Of a DNA stretch of 54,836 nt, positions 46,287 to 54,828 are shown piece after piece. The position numbers and the translations under genes are program-made. How positions within the stretch are numbered: position 1 is the first letter of the stretch; each line of letters starts with the position of its first letter. The notes under the pieces were generated by a model. The model saw only the letters and a list, made by a program, of their open reading frames with translations, was not told where the DNA came from and searched no databases. Source of the DNA: Anaerolineae bacterium (lineage in GTDB: Bacteria > Chloroflexota > Anaerolineae > Aggregatilineales > Phototrophicaceae); NCBI GenBank assembly GCA_022843745.1, contig JALHNB010000036.1, forward strand, positions 13,781 to 68,616. Reading direction: 5' to 3'.

Positions 46287-47630
46287 ATGACAACATTCGA
46301 TCATCGCCGCATTTCACATCATAAGATAAAACTGGATGTTGATGGCTTAAGACAGGGTTTTTACAGCGATAAATATTTTGAAAATGTCGTCCATGTGCTG
46401 CAAGGCGCTCACGCCGAGGGCTACCAGTTCGCAGGCAAGAGTCCGCGAATGCTGTCTACCAATGCTGGAAAAATGCCGATTGGTGATTTGATTGTCGAAG
46501 GGCAGTTTTTTAACCGTCGTGCGCCATTTGCGTTGGTTGCTGGTGTCGATGCAGCATTGGCGATGATTCGCGCCGCGACGGGTTATTATGAGGGTGAAAA
46601 TTTTGTCGAAACCTGGGATCAGCTTGAGATCAGAGCTGTAGAGGATGGCGTTTTGACTCATTATGGTGGCGATCCGATGAACGTCCAGACTGTCATCGAG
46701 ATTTGTGGGCGCTATCGTGATTTCGCGCTGCTCGAAACGCCGATGCTGGGTGTGATGACCCGCGCCTCACGCATCGCCACTAACGTTTACAATCTGCTTC
46801 AAGTCGCCAATCGGAAACCTGTGCTGTTTTTCCCGGCGCGTTTTGATCTGCCCGAAGTCCAGTCGATTGACGGCTACGCGTATTGGGTGGCTGTCCAGCG
46901 CTATAATTATGAAACTGGTAATCAACTTCCGGCACTTGTGAGTACCGACGCGCAGGGAGCTTGGTGGGGTGGTCGCGGTGGCGGAACAGTTCCTCATGCT
47001 CTGATCGCCAGTTTTCTCGCGGACACTGCCGAAGCGATGGAGGCCTATGCTCGCTATGTCCCGCCGCATGTGCCTCGTATTGCCCTGGTCGATTTTAATA
47101 ATGACACGGTTCGCGACTCGCTGGCGACCATCAACACGTTCTGGTCGCACTACCGCGCCGCGCTGGAAACAGGCGATACCGAAGCTCAAAAGCGCTGGAC
47201 TCTGAACGGTGTGCGCATCGACACCAGCAAAAACACGCGGGATGAATCAATGGGGCCGGATGATCCTTACGGCATCAATCCAAAACTGGTGCGCCTTGTG
47301 CGTGAGGCACTCAACAACGCATGGCAAAATTGGGATGTACCCGCGCATTTAAAGGATGAAGTGCAAAAATACTGCCGAAATGTGCAGATCGTCGTCAGTG
47401 GTGGTTTTGACCGGGTGCGTATTCAGGAATATGAACAGGCGGGCGTTCCGGTGGATGCTTATGGCGTTGGGTCGCGCTTTTTCCAGAACGACAGCGATAC
47501 GAATACCGATTACACAATGGACATTGTGCGTGTGCAGCTTGACGGTCAGTGGGTGGATATGGCAAAAGTAGGACGGCAGCCATGCGATAACCCGGATTTA
47601 CAGCCTGTCGATCTCAAGACGTGGGAGTGA
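46287..47630 (+). CDS. pncB: Nicotinate phosphoribosyltransferase
   Basis: A 447-residue NAPRT-family protein: DGLRQGFYSDKYFENV, ALLETPMLGVMTRASRIAT, a DFNNDTVRDSL strand, NGVRIDTSKNTRDE and VSGGFDRVRIQEYEQAGVPVDAYGVGS, the phosphoribosyl-phosphate loop region. It makes nicotinate mononucleotide from nicotinate and PRPP. A nicotinamidase and an NrtR regulator lie at 51940-53372, giving a complete nicotinamide route in the window. An AGGAGG site precedes the ATG. It is first in a plus-strand trio with the ATPase and DUF4058 genes. I saw no copy of the NrtR operator upstream. Confidence 0.85.
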   Translation: MTTFDHRRISHHKIKLDVDGLRQGFYSDKYFENVVHVLQGAHAEGYQFAGKSPRMLSTNAGKMPIGDLIVEGQFFNRRAPFALVAGVDAALAMIRAATGYYEGENFVETWDQLEIRAVEDGVLTHYGGDPMNVQTVIEICGRYRDFALLETPMLGVMTRASRIATNVYNLLQVANRKPVLFFPARFDLPEVQSIDGYAYWVAVQRYNYETGNQLPALVSTDAQGAWWGGRGGGTVPHALIASFLADTAEAMEAYARYVPPHVPRIALVDFNNDTVRDSLATINTFWSHYRAALETGDTEAQKRWTLNGVRIDTSKNTRDESMGPDDPYGINPKLVRLVREALNNAWQNWDVPAHLKDEVQKYCRNVQIVVSGGFDRVRIQEYEQAGVPVDAYGVGSRFFQNDSDTNTDYTMDIVRVQLDGQWVDMAKVGRQPCDNPDLQPVDLKTWE

Positions 47631-47637
47631 AAATTTC

Positions 47638-48948
47638 ATGGATGAAGAAAATAAGTCAGAGGGTTGGGGTGATTTCCGCAAAGATGCTGACAAAGGGCGT
47701 GAGCCGGAACTGCTTCCCGGCCAGATGGGACGGCGGTTAATCTCGATTCAGGCGCTCCTTGAGCGTATCGAAAAAGCCTTTCTCGAAGAACACAGCGAAG
47801 ATTCACTGGCAGAAGCGGACACCTCTGCCAAGCGCCTCAAACTGATTCTTGGCACAATTGATTATGTGCTGGCTGTCGAATCGATTCAGATGTCGAACGA
47901 CGAAAAAGCTAAACTGATCGGCAAGACCTACAGCAATTTATTCGGATATGGCCCACTCGATCCGTTATTTTTAGATGAGCGCGTGACGACCATTTCGCTG
48001 GATGGCCCCAATAAAGCTTTTGTGCGTTATGGTCATGGCGACCTAGTTTCGACAGGGCCGATTTTTCAGGACGAGGCACATCTGCGTCGGATTCTGCGGC
48101 GGATTTTGGTGGATGCGGATACAGATTTCCACGATGACCAGCCATTTATCGAAACAGGCTTACGAGTTGATAATCGCCCTGTGTCGATTAACATCATCTC
48201 ACCGCCGCTTTCTTTTGATTTCAATGTCGATATTCGTGTACACCCCAAAAATGCTCTTTCGCTCGATGATCTAGTTGAGTCAGGATTTTTGACTGCTCAG
48301 GCGGCGGCTCTCTTGACAGCGCTGATGCAATCACCACATGGTTTTGTCATCGTTGGCGATACCGAGGCAGGCAAGACAACGCTATTGAGTGCTTTGATGC
48401 AATTATTGCCGAATCCGAATCAGGCGATTGCGGTGGAACGAGCTGGCGAACTTCATCTGCCGGAAGGTGTGAAGCGGTTGATGACGGTCTGGCCGGGGAA
48501 AAATGATTCAGGGCTATCATTTGGGGCGCAGATCGGTGCGGCACTAGCGCAAAAACCGGCCTGTTTGATTTTGGACGAAGTGCGGGCTGATGAGCCGGAA
48601 ACGATTGCGCCGCTGCTGAGTGAAGCCGATGCACCCCGGCAAATCTGGTCGTTTCGTGGCCCATTCGATGCCAAGCGGCTGCGTAACGCCCTGAGCATGC
48701 TGGCGCGACGCGCGGATTTCGCACAGGGCGAAGCGATGGTTACAGCCATGTATCACCGTCTGCCGTTTGTGGTGACGGTTTGGCGTGTGCGTGGGCAAAT
48801 CCACCTCTACAGCATCGGCGAGTGGCAGTTTCGCAATTCGGACTACCCCGATTATGTGCTGCTGATGAAAAGTGAGGACAGCGAATTGAAGCTGACAGGC
48901 GAACGCCCATCACTACCGCTGGATTTGCCGGACGATTTTTGGGGGTGA
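47638..48948 (+). CDS. Divergent CpaF/TadA-like ATPase
   Basis: A 436-residue protein with the secretion-ATPase layout. A helical N-terminal part leads to YGPLDPLFLDERVTTISLDG (about 104-123), which matches the CpaF N-terminal domain. Walker A is GDTEAGKTT (240-248) and Walker B LILDEVRADE (310-319). The His box, normally TTIHANSPRDAL, reads WSFRGPFDAKRL (337-348), so the conserved His is absent. No pilin, TadB/C or other secretion gene is nearby. It probably hydrolyses ATP in another machine, or signals. It begins seven bases after pncB and ends three bases before the DUF4058 gene. Confidence 0.85.
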   Translation: MDEENKSEGWGDFRKDADKGREPELLPGQMGRRLISIQALLERIEKAFLEEHSEDSLAEADTSAKRLKLILGTIDYVLAVESIQMSNDEKAKLIGKTYSNLFGYGPLDPLFLDERVTTISLDGPNKAFVRYGHGDLVSTGPIFQDEAHLRRILRRILVDADTDFHDDQPFIETGLRVDNRPVSINIISPPLSFDFNVDIRVHPKNALSLDDLVESGFLTAQAAALLTALMQSPHGFVIVGDTEAGKTTLLSALMQLLPNPNQAIAVERAGELHLPEGVKRLMTVWPGKNDSGLSFGAQIGAALAQKPACLILDEVRADEPETIAPLLSEADAPRQIWSFRGPFDAKRLRNALSMLARRADFAQGEAMVTAMYHRLPFVVTVWRVRGQIHLYSIGEWQFRNSDYPDYVLLMKSEDSELKLTGERPSLPLDLPDDFWG

Positions 48949-48951
48949 GAT

Positions 48952-49824
48952 ATGCCAATTCATATTCGCGAGAATCAATACAAAGGTGTCAATGCGCACC
49001 TGAACAGCTATTTGCAGAATCAGCCGGGTGGCTGGTGGGAAGTCTTTCATAGTAATCATATCGCTGAGATTCGGAATGCAATTGATACCATACTTCCAAC
49101 TGGATATTATGCGCTGAATGAGAAATCGCTTCAGATCGACACTATTGACACGACTACAGGGCAGGAACAACGGGGTCGAACCAAATTAGATGTGGGTATT
49201 TATGGCACACGACCCGCAAACTCAACAGCCTCTGCAACAGCAACTCCAACAGCGGTTATTCCGGTGATGGAGACAATTGATGATGAAGATTCTTTGAGCA
49301 GCGTGGTTATTTATCAAGGAGATTCCACGCGCAACATCAAGCCAGTCACGCGCATTGAATTGCTTTCGCCAACCAATAAACCACCGAGTTCAAACAGCCA
49401 TTTTTATGTTACTCGGCGTAATGAAACTATTTTGAGTGGCATCAATCTAGTTGAAATCGACTATTTGCATCAAACACCCTCGCCGATCTGGAGATTGCCA
49501 AGCTATCCCAGGCGTGAACCTGATTCTTATCCTTACATGATTTTGGTCAGCAATCCACATCCCACCTTAGACGAAGGAGTTACACAAATCTTTGGCTTTC
49601 GCGTGGACGATCCAATCCCGTTCGTAGACATTCCATTGCTCGGAGACGACAAAATTCTATTTGATTTGAATACGGTCTATCACCGGAATTATATCGAAAA
49701 TCGCTACTTCTACGAAGTCGCCGCTGATTACGAGCAGAAACCGATGAATTTTGAGACTTATGATGAAGACGATCAACGCCGGATCGAAATGCTCATGGTT
49801 GAGATTAGCAAGAAATTCGAATAG
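48952..49824 (+). CDS. DUF4058 family protein
   Basis: A 290-residue protein matching DUF4058: an N-terminal HLNSYLQNQPGGWWEVFHSNHI stretch, RIELLSPTNKPPSS in the middle, then LVEIDYLH and a C-terminal YEQKP segment before a helix. DUF4058 is common in cyanobacteria, planctomycetes and Chloroflexota and has no known function; the ELLSPTNK segment recalls PD-(D/E)XK-like cores but I would not claim nuclease activity. It ends the pncB-ATPase-DUF4058 run; GGGGGTGAG just before the ATG is a strong ribosome site. Confidence 0.88.
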   Translation: MPIHIRENQYKGVNAHLNSYLQNQPGGWWEVFHSNHIAEIRNAIDTILPTGYYALNEKSLQIDTIDTTTGQEQRGRTKLDVGIYGTRPANSTASATATPTAVIPVMETIDDEDSLSSVVIYQGDSTRNIKPVTRIELLSPTNKPPSSNSHFYVTRRNETILSGINLVEIDYLHQTPSPIWRLPSYPRREPDSYPYMILVSNPHPTLDEGVTQIFGFRVDDPIPFVDIPLLGDDKILFDLNTVYHRNYIENRYFYEVAADYEQKPMNFETYDEDDQRRIEMLMVEISKKFE

Positions 49825-49842
49825 AGCAATTAGTTACCCGTT

Positions 49843-50829
49843 TTATGGAAAGCGATCTACTAACGTCCACTTGCTCTCATTCATTTCCCAATGAGCATAC
49901 AGGGCGATTCCATCAATTGCCTTATAGTCTTCACTCTGGACGATACCAGCACCCAAACCATAAACGGCGTTTTCTAAATATTCGGTTGTTGTGTTATGCG
50001 ATAAGGTGAATTCATCGGAAGCTGATATCCCAATAAGTAAATTAATGTCAGCCTGAGCGAGTACAGCGGCGCTGGTTTTAACCTGATACGCGATCCATGA
50101 TCGGTAATCGGATGGGAAAAATAAGCCGGAATCGTAGGCCATGATCGCAATTTGATCGCTGTTTTCGGCAACCGTTCGCAGATAATCGGGTGACCACAGA
50201 TGTACGGATTTTGGATAACGTACAATCGTAACTTCCTGCGTTGGATAAAGAGCGTGGGCTGCCAGTGAAAGGGTTGCACTCTCAGGTAGCGCGGCTCGAA
50301 TCTCCTGAAGTGTTTGAATATATGCTAAATCCCCATCCCAAATCGCTTCGGCATTTAAATGAACGCCATCAAATCCCATCTCACTAACGGTACGTTCGCT
50401 GAATTGAGCAAGTTTTTCCCGTGTCTCAGGATCAGCGAGGCGATTAGCAATATATTGCCCACCTGGCAACCTAATTTGTATGGGAACACCAATCCAGCTC
50501 AGTAAAATTATTTCTGGTGCGATTCGGTGCATTTGTTGAACGAAATACGCGGCATGGTCGAATGTTGGGTTGAAGCTATTATCCGCTTTCAGATAACTCA
50601 CATAGGCGAAAACGTATCGGATATGATGGTCCTGAAGGCTTTTCGCCAGGGCTTCAATTTCGGCATCGGTATGCGAATCCATCGCCCAGGTGACACTCAG
50701 CCACACGGCTTTGTTGGCGGAGTAATCCAGCGGCAACGTGGGAAGCGGCGGAGGTGGAAGGAATTGCCACGCGACCCACGCAAATAACAAAAGGCTGCCA
50801 ACCAAAAGAATTTTTCCGAACTTACGCAT
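49843..50829 (-). CDS. GH18-like secreted glycosidase
   Basis: A 328-residue protein with an N-terminal signal or anchor helix (5-24) and a Pro-rich stretch, then a TIM-barrel resembling GH18/YaaH-like domains. The GH18 DxxDxDxE motif is represented only by FDGVHLNAE (Glu near 163), with the Asp residues partly lost; IAIMAYDSG and LLIGISASDEF match later strands. It may cleave a beta-linked amino sugar polymer or be a binding relative. It starts 14 bases after mtnA and is probably cotranscribed. Confidence 0.8.
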   Translation of the reverse strand: MRKFGKILLVGSLLLFAWVAWQFLPPPPLPTLPLDYSANKAVWLSVTWAMDSHTDAEIEALAKSLQDHHIRYVFAYVSYLKADNSFNPTFDHAAYFVQQMHRIAPEIILLSWIGVPIQIRLPGGQYIANRLADPETREKLAQFSERTVSEMGFDGVHLNAEAIWDGDLAYIQTLQEIRAALPESATLSLAAHALYPTQEVTIVRYPKSVHLWSPDYLRTVAENSDQIAIMAYDSGLFFPSDYRSWIAYQVKTSAAVLAQADINLLIGISASDEFTLSHNTTTEYLENAVYGLGAGIVQSEDYKAIDGIALYAHWEMNESKWTLVDRFP

Positions 50830-50843
50830 GTGATGCCCAGCTT

Positions 50844-51887
50844 TTACAACGTTTCCCCGGCGACGGCAAGACGCAAACTTTCGGAGAACGGTGGACGAGC
50901 GATGCCATTTTCGGTGACAATGCCCGCCAAATAACGGTTTGGCGTCACATCGAAGGCTGGATTACGCGCTTTGAAGTGCATCGGCACGATGGGATTGCCA
51001 TAAGGCGCGAGAACCTCACTTTTGTCGCGCTCCTCAATTGGAATCAGGTCGCCACTTGCCAGCGCGAGGTCAACGGTGGACGTAGGTGCAACCGTGTAAA
51101 ATGGGATGCCATTCTCTTTCGCCAGCACCGCGATCTGATATGTGCCGATTTTGTTGGCGAAATCGCCGTTCGCTGCGACTCGATCCGCGCCAACCAGCAC
51201 CAGTTTGATCTCACCTTTTTGCATGTAAAATCCGGCGGCGGTATCTGGCAAAATATCGTAGCTGACTCCAAGCTGTTCAAGTTCCCACGCGCTCAGGCGT
51301 GAGCCTTGCAGCCGGGGACGGGTTTCATCCAGCAAAACGTGAAAATGTTTATTTTGCTCATGCGCGGCGCGGATCACGCCCAATGCCGTGCCATAATCGA
51401 CTGTCGCCAATGCACCCGTATTGCAATGGTGCAAAACCGTATCGCCATCCTGAATCAACGCCGCGCCATATGCCCCCATGCGCTGGTTAATCGCCACATC
51501 CTCATCGGCGATCCGCTGCGCTTCGTTCAGGAGTGCTGCCCGCAAGTCGTCCGGGTTTTGAAATTCGCCGCTGATCGCAATGCCCAACAGCTTATCGACA
51601 CCCCACGCCAGATTGACGGCGGTAGGGCGGGCTGCTTTCAAAACGGACGCTGCCTGCCGCAAATCCGCGATCAGATTTGCAATAGTTGTGGCGCTGCTTT
51701 GCTTCGCGGCCAATGCCATGCCAAAGGCTGCCGAAGCGCCAATCGCTGGAGCGCCGCGTACCGTCATATCCGTAATCGCAGCAGCGACGGATTGATAATC
51801 CGGTAAATCAACGACCACCAGCTCCCAGGGGATTTTCTTCTGGTCGATCATTCGAACCTGACCGTTATACCATTCGACTGTACGCAT
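50844..51887 (-). CDS. mtnA: Methylthioribose-1-phosphate isomerase
   Basis: A 347-residue MtnA: VRGAPAIGASAAFGMALA, HHCNTGALATVDYGTALG (catalytic Cys region), DETRPRLQGSRLSAWEL, GADRVAANGDFANKIGTYQIA and NPAFDVTPN. It turns methylthioribose 1-phosphate, the MtnP product, into the ribulose form. The later genes of the methionine salvage route are not in the window. A family A palindrome lies upstream. AGGA followed by AATTTT precedes the ATG. Confidence 0.94.
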   Translation of the reverse strand: MRTVEWYNGQVRMIDQKKIPWELVVVDLPDYQSVAAAITDMTVRGAPAIGASAAFGMALAAKQSSATTIANLIADLRQAASVLKAARPTAVNLAWGVDKLLGIAISGEFQNPDDLRAALLNEAQRIADEDVAINQRMGAYGAALIQDGDTVLHHCNTGALATVDYGTALGVIRAAHEQNKHFHVLLDETRPRLQGSRLSAWELEQLGVSYDILPDTAAGFYMQKGEIKLVLVGADRVAANGDFANKIGTYQIAVLAKENGIPFYTVAPTSTVDLALASGDLIPIEERDKSEVLAPYGNPIVPMHFKARNPAFDVTPNRYLAGIVTENGIARPPFSESLRLAVAGETL

Positions 51888-51915
51888 AAAATTTCCTGCA
51901 AGCCTTTCAGGATTT

Positions 51916-51942
51916 GTAGGGGCGGGTTTCAGTCCCGCCCTA
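51916..51942. repeat. GTAGGGGCG palindrome, family A (copy 4)
   Basis: TAGGGGCGGG and CCCGCCCTA form a nine-base stem with one bulge. The TAG of the right arm, on the minus strand, is the stop codon of the nicotinamidase gene. Confidence 0.6.
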
Positions 51943-52659
51943 ATCGGTGATCTCAGTATAAATTTCGATGCCGTTGAGCATCATGTGATAAAGAAAAACG
52001 AGATGCAAAAATTCAGCATCGTGCGGGACAGCGCCGATCTGCTTTGCCACGTCAACGGGTAAATCATAAGTATCGACGGTGTTCACGGGCAAAATAACCC
52101 GTATACCCTTCATCTGGTTTTGATTCGCCAGCAGTCGCACATACATCGCTAGTTGATAGGTGCAGAGATCGGTGCAGTCACCTACGATAATCCAATTTTT
52201 GATGTGCGGGCGGGCGCGAACCCACTTATCCATTTCCGGGTCAAGGCCACTGCTGATCGAATTTTTCTCGATGACGGTGATCTGATCAAAAAAGGGCAGG
52301 GCTTTGAACGCATCAACTGTTTGTGATTCTTCGGTGCCGCGTATGCAGTGCGGCGCATATTGAGCGAATTCTACCGCGTCCGGCGGATGTGTGTCCTGTG
52401 GCAAAGCGATGTCCCGCACACCATTCGCCCACGCACGCTCAAAAAGATGGGTGATCGGCTCGACAATCTCATTGACTCGCGGCGATGAGAGCGGCCCAAT
52501 GGTGCAAAACCCTTTAATGACATCGACGGAAATAATGGCGACTTTATCCGCGCCATCTTGCGTGAGAGATGCCAGTGAAAGGGGCTGCAAGTTGGCTTTC
52601 CAATCGAGCATCCACTGAATAAAAGGGCGGCTGTTGCCAATAAACTCGTCAATATTCAC
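51940..52659 (-). CDS. pncA: Nicotinamidase-like isochorismatase-fold hydrolase
   Basis: About 240 residues with the cysteine hydrolase fold. Numbering from an upstream in-frame TTG at 52674: Asp51 in ISVDVIKGF, Lys137 and Cys171 in GDCTDLC form the triad. Asp94, His96 and His109 (PQDTHPP, YAPHC) match the nicotinamidase metal site. It would convert nicotinamide to nicotinate for pncB. I prefer the GTG at 52659, which has GAGGG eight bases before; the TTG has no ribosome site. It directly follows nrtR, which supports the NAD salvage role. The stop lies in a repeat. Confidence 0.85.
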   Translation of the reverse strand: MNIDEFIGNSRPFIQWMLDWKANLQPLSLASLTQDGADKVAIISVDVIKGFCTIGPLSSPRVNEIVEPITHLFERAWANGVRDIALPQDTHPPDAVEFAQYAPHCIRGTEESQTVDAFKALPFFDQITVIEKNSISSGLDPEMDKWVRARPHIKNWIIVGDCTDLCTYQLAMYVRLLANQNQMKGIRVILPVNTVDTYDLPVDVAKQIGAVPHDAEFLHLVFLYHMMLNGIEIYTEITD

Positions 52660-52676
52660 GATTATTGCCCTCAAAA

Positions 52677-53372
52677 TTATGGGAAAAACCGACGGGCTTT
52701 GCTTTCTAGCTGTGCGTCTTTGCGGAATCGAAAGAGCTTCGCGGGTCGACCACCTGTTTGAATATAGCGGCTCACAGGCTCGACAATTTTGGCATCGCGG
52801 ATTTTCTTGCGAAAATTGGCTTTGTCCAGCTTATGATCGTCCAGAATTATCATGTAGGCTTCTTGCAGTTCGCGCAAGGTGAATTCTTCCGGCATGAGTT
52901 CAAACGCCGCCGCCGAGTATTCGATCTTATAACGCAGGCGTGTCAGTGCGTAATCGACGATTTCGCTGTGGTCAAACGCCATTTCAGGGAGCGCGTAAAC
53001 GCTGTGCCATGCCAGCGAGTCGGATTTATCGAGGCAATCCTGCGAGAGCTTGTCGGCGGAGACCAGCGCAAAATAAGCGACGCTAATCACCCGATGGCGT
53101 GGATCGCGAGTTGGCGCACCAAACGTATAAAGCTGTTGGAGATAGACGTTTTCGACTTCGGTCTGCTCTTTTAGCTGTCGAATTGCCGCATCGTCAAGCG
53201 CTTCATCCAAACGAACGAAACCGCCAGGGAGCGACCAATAGCCATTGTAGGGTTCACCCACGCGCCGCACGAGGCAGACCTGCAAATCCTGGTTGCGAAG
53301 CGTGAAAATCACCACATCAACCGCAACACTGGACAGCCAACCGGAGTTTGAAATGGATACGTCAGTATTCAT
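52677..53372 (-). CDS. nrtR: NrtR-type Nudix-related transcriptional regulator
   Basis: A 231-residue protein: an N-terminal Nudix fold (about 15-145, SLPGGFVRLDEALDDAAIRQL) and a C-terminal winged helix (FTLRELQEAYMIILDDHKLDKANFRKKI region). The Nudix box is degenerate (RQLKEQTEV for REUXEEXGU), as in NrtR, where the fold senses ADP-ribose instead of hydrolysing it. NrtR represses NAD salvage genes. I chose the ATG at 53372, with GGGAG five bases before; a GTG at 53384 is in frame but lies inside the -10 and operator. It is followed by the nicotinamidase gene. Confidence 0.9.
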   Translation of the reverse strand: MNTDVSISNSGWLSSVAVDVVIFTLRNQDLQVCLVRRVGEPYNGYWSLPGGFVRLDEALDDAAIRQLKEQTEVENVYLQQLYTFGAPTRDPRHRVISVAYFALVSADKLSQDCLDKSDSLAWHSVYALPEMAFDHSEIVDYALTRLRYKIEYSAAAFELMPEEFTLRELQEAYMIILDDHKLDKANFRKKIRDAKIVEPVSRYIQTGGRPAKLFRFRKDAQLESKARRFFP

Positions 53373-53387
53373 AGTGACTCCCACTAT
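53371..53387. promoter_or_regulatory. Probable NrtR operator
   Basis: A perfect inverted repeat ATAGTG-ACTCC-CACTAT. It covers the -10 box, the ribosome site and the first bases of nrtR, the right place for autorepression. I found no second copy before pncB. Confidence 0.65.
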
Positions 53388-53412
53388 ATGTTTGGCTGCC
53401 CGGCGTTGTCAA
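53383..53412 (-). promoter_or_regulatory. Promoter of nrtR-pncA
   Basis: On the minus strand a perfect TTGACA (53412-53407), 18-base spacer and TATAGT (53388-53383). The -10 ends ten bases before the ATG at 53372, so the transcript would have almost no leader. Confidence 0.7.
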
Positions 53413-53414
53413 GA

Positions 53415-54140
53415 TTATTGGTAGCCTTCAACTACAGCCACTAATAATTCGTAGGGTACAGGGCCGCGATCCCAGGTTTGCCCACCGGAGTTGATAAACT
53501 GTGGAGCCGCGTCACCCAGGCGAACCATAATCGTCGGGGTGCTTTTGACACCCACGCTCGTGCCCAATTGCATATCTTTGCTAAATTGATCGGCATCCTG
53601 TGCGCACCCCAAAAGCTCACTGTAATTCACGCCGACACGATCCGCCAGGGTGCGTGCTGTTGTTTCGTTGAAGCGTGCGCGGCTTCCAAGTTCGAACAAA
53701 ATGTCGTGTGATGACCAGAATGTTCCAGGCTTAAGAGTGTCGGTGCATTCTGCCAACTGCGCTGTATATGGGCCGTAGGTTGGGTCAGCAGCGCTGATAA
53801 ACATCCGATATTCAAATCTGGCTTGCCCGGTCAGAACATATCCCTCGATGAATTTTGCCATTTGCCCGGCATAATCCTGGCAGTGCGGACAGGCGAAATC
53901 TGCAAATTCGACGATAGTTACAGGCGCATCCGGGTTGCCCAGGACATATCCGCCATCTTCTGTGCGGCTTTTGGGAACGTCGTTATAGGTCGATGATGAG
54001 GCGGTTGGGATGCTGTTGTTGGAGATCATAATCGCCAGTATCGCGACGATGACCGCTGCGGCAACGATGACAGCGATGATCAGAATTGAGCGCTGTTGAT
54101 TAGTATTTGGTGCGCGTGGAGTTCGTTTGGCTTGCTGCAT
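53415..54140 (-). CDS. DsbA-like thiol oxidoreductase, membrane-anchored
   Basis: A 241-residue protein with a basic tail, one transmembrane helix (about 19-41) and a thioredoxin-fold DsbA/BdbD-like domain. The redox motif is CPHC in EFADFACPHCQDYAG; STPTIMV holds the cis-Pro loop. It should introduce or rearrange disulfides in exported proteins. The thioredoxin-like protein at 874 and the parvulin foldase are in the same functional area. Its 3' end is two bases from the -35 box of nrtR. Confidence 0.9.
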   Translation of the reverse strand: MQQAKRTPRAPNTNQQRSILIIAVIVAAAVIVAILAIMISNNSIPTASSSTYNDVPKSRTEDGGYVLGNPDAPVTIVEFADFACPHCQDYAGQMAKFIEGYVLTGQARFEYRMFISAADPTYGPYTAQLAECTDTLKPGTFWSSHDILFELGSRARFNETTARTLADRVGVNYSELLGCAQDADQFSKDMQLGTSVGVKSTPTIMVRLGDAAPQFINSGGQTWDRGPVPYELLVAVVEGYQ

Positions 54141-54191
54141 AGTATTTGATTTTTCCTTACTTTAAAGTGTTGAATTTAACGCATTCGAGCC

Positions 54192-54222
54192 TGATTCTCA
54201 ACTGCGAAAGCTGTGAGAATCA
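54192..54222. repeat. Hairpin at the 3' end of the ICMT-like gene
   Basis: Perfect nine-base arms TGATTCTCA (54192-54200) and TGAGAATCA (54214-54222), with a GC-GAAA-GC tip, a GNRA-type tetraloop. The stop codon of the ICMT-like gene is the first triplet of the minus-strand hairpin. No U tract follows on minus, so it may stabilise or process RNA rather than terminate. Confidence 0.5.
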
Positions 54223-54828
54223 ATTTTTGATTTTCAAAAATGGTATCAGCCAGGGTACGCGCTGTTGGTATTCCGCATAACTTGGCCCAAAGGCCGCTAA
54301 CAGTCGCCGTTCTTCTAACACAGAGCCGAAAATAAAGTATAATGTCGCGACAGTGTTAAATACAAACATAGCCTGGGACATTGTGGGGAACGGCCAGATC
54401 GCCATCAGCGAAAATAGATATAACGGGTGACGTACCACTTTGTAAACACCGTTGACTTGCAAGGGTTCGGCTGGCAGCGGGAGTGGCTGGTTGTTCAGAA
54501 AGGCACGCAGTTGGCTAACGCCAGTGAATTGGCCGAGGTCGATCTGCAAGAGCGAAACTAATAAACCGATCAGGCCAATAACCTGGATCAAACGCAGTAT
54601 CAGAGCCGGAGTGCCGCTGACCGACCATACACTATTTCCCGGATTCAAAATGATGAGCAGAAAAATCGGAATGAGCGAGATCGCAGCGATCACGTTATAT
54701 CCAATTCGATACAGGCCATAATAAACCCTTTCACCGAAGCGCTTGCGTATGAAACCTTTAATATTTTCCCCGGCCATAAGGCTGTGGGTCAGGCTGAATA
54801 GCACCATTGCGAATATGATTTCTGTCAT
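54220..54828 (-). CDS. ICMT/NnrU-like membrane methyltransferase-family protein
   Basis: A 202-residue protein with about five transmembrane helices. The C-terminal third has the family signature: GVYKVVRHPLYLFSLMAIW, then EERRLLAAFGPSYAEYQQRVPWLIP. This matches isoprenylcysteine methyltransferase/PEMT-like and NnrU proteins, which bind S-adenosylmethionine at that end. The substrate is unknown. The ATG is eight bases from the right edge, so upstream signals cannot be judged. It precedes the DsbA-like gene on the same strand. Confidence 0.82.
   Translation of the reverse strand: MTEIIFAMVLFSLTHSLMAGENIKGFIRKRFGERVYYGLYRIGYNVIAAISLIPIFLLIILNPGNSVWSVSGTPALILRLIQVIGLIGLLVSLLQIDLGQFTGVSQLRAFLNNQPLPLPAEPLQVNGVYKVVRHPLYLFSLMAIWPFPTMSQAMFVFNTVATLYFIFGSVLEERRLLAAFGPSYAEYQQRVPWLIPFLKIKN

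Noticed and set aside
47638-48948. Full Tad pilus locus
   Set aside because: No pilin, TadB/C, prepilin peptidase or secretin gene lies on either side.
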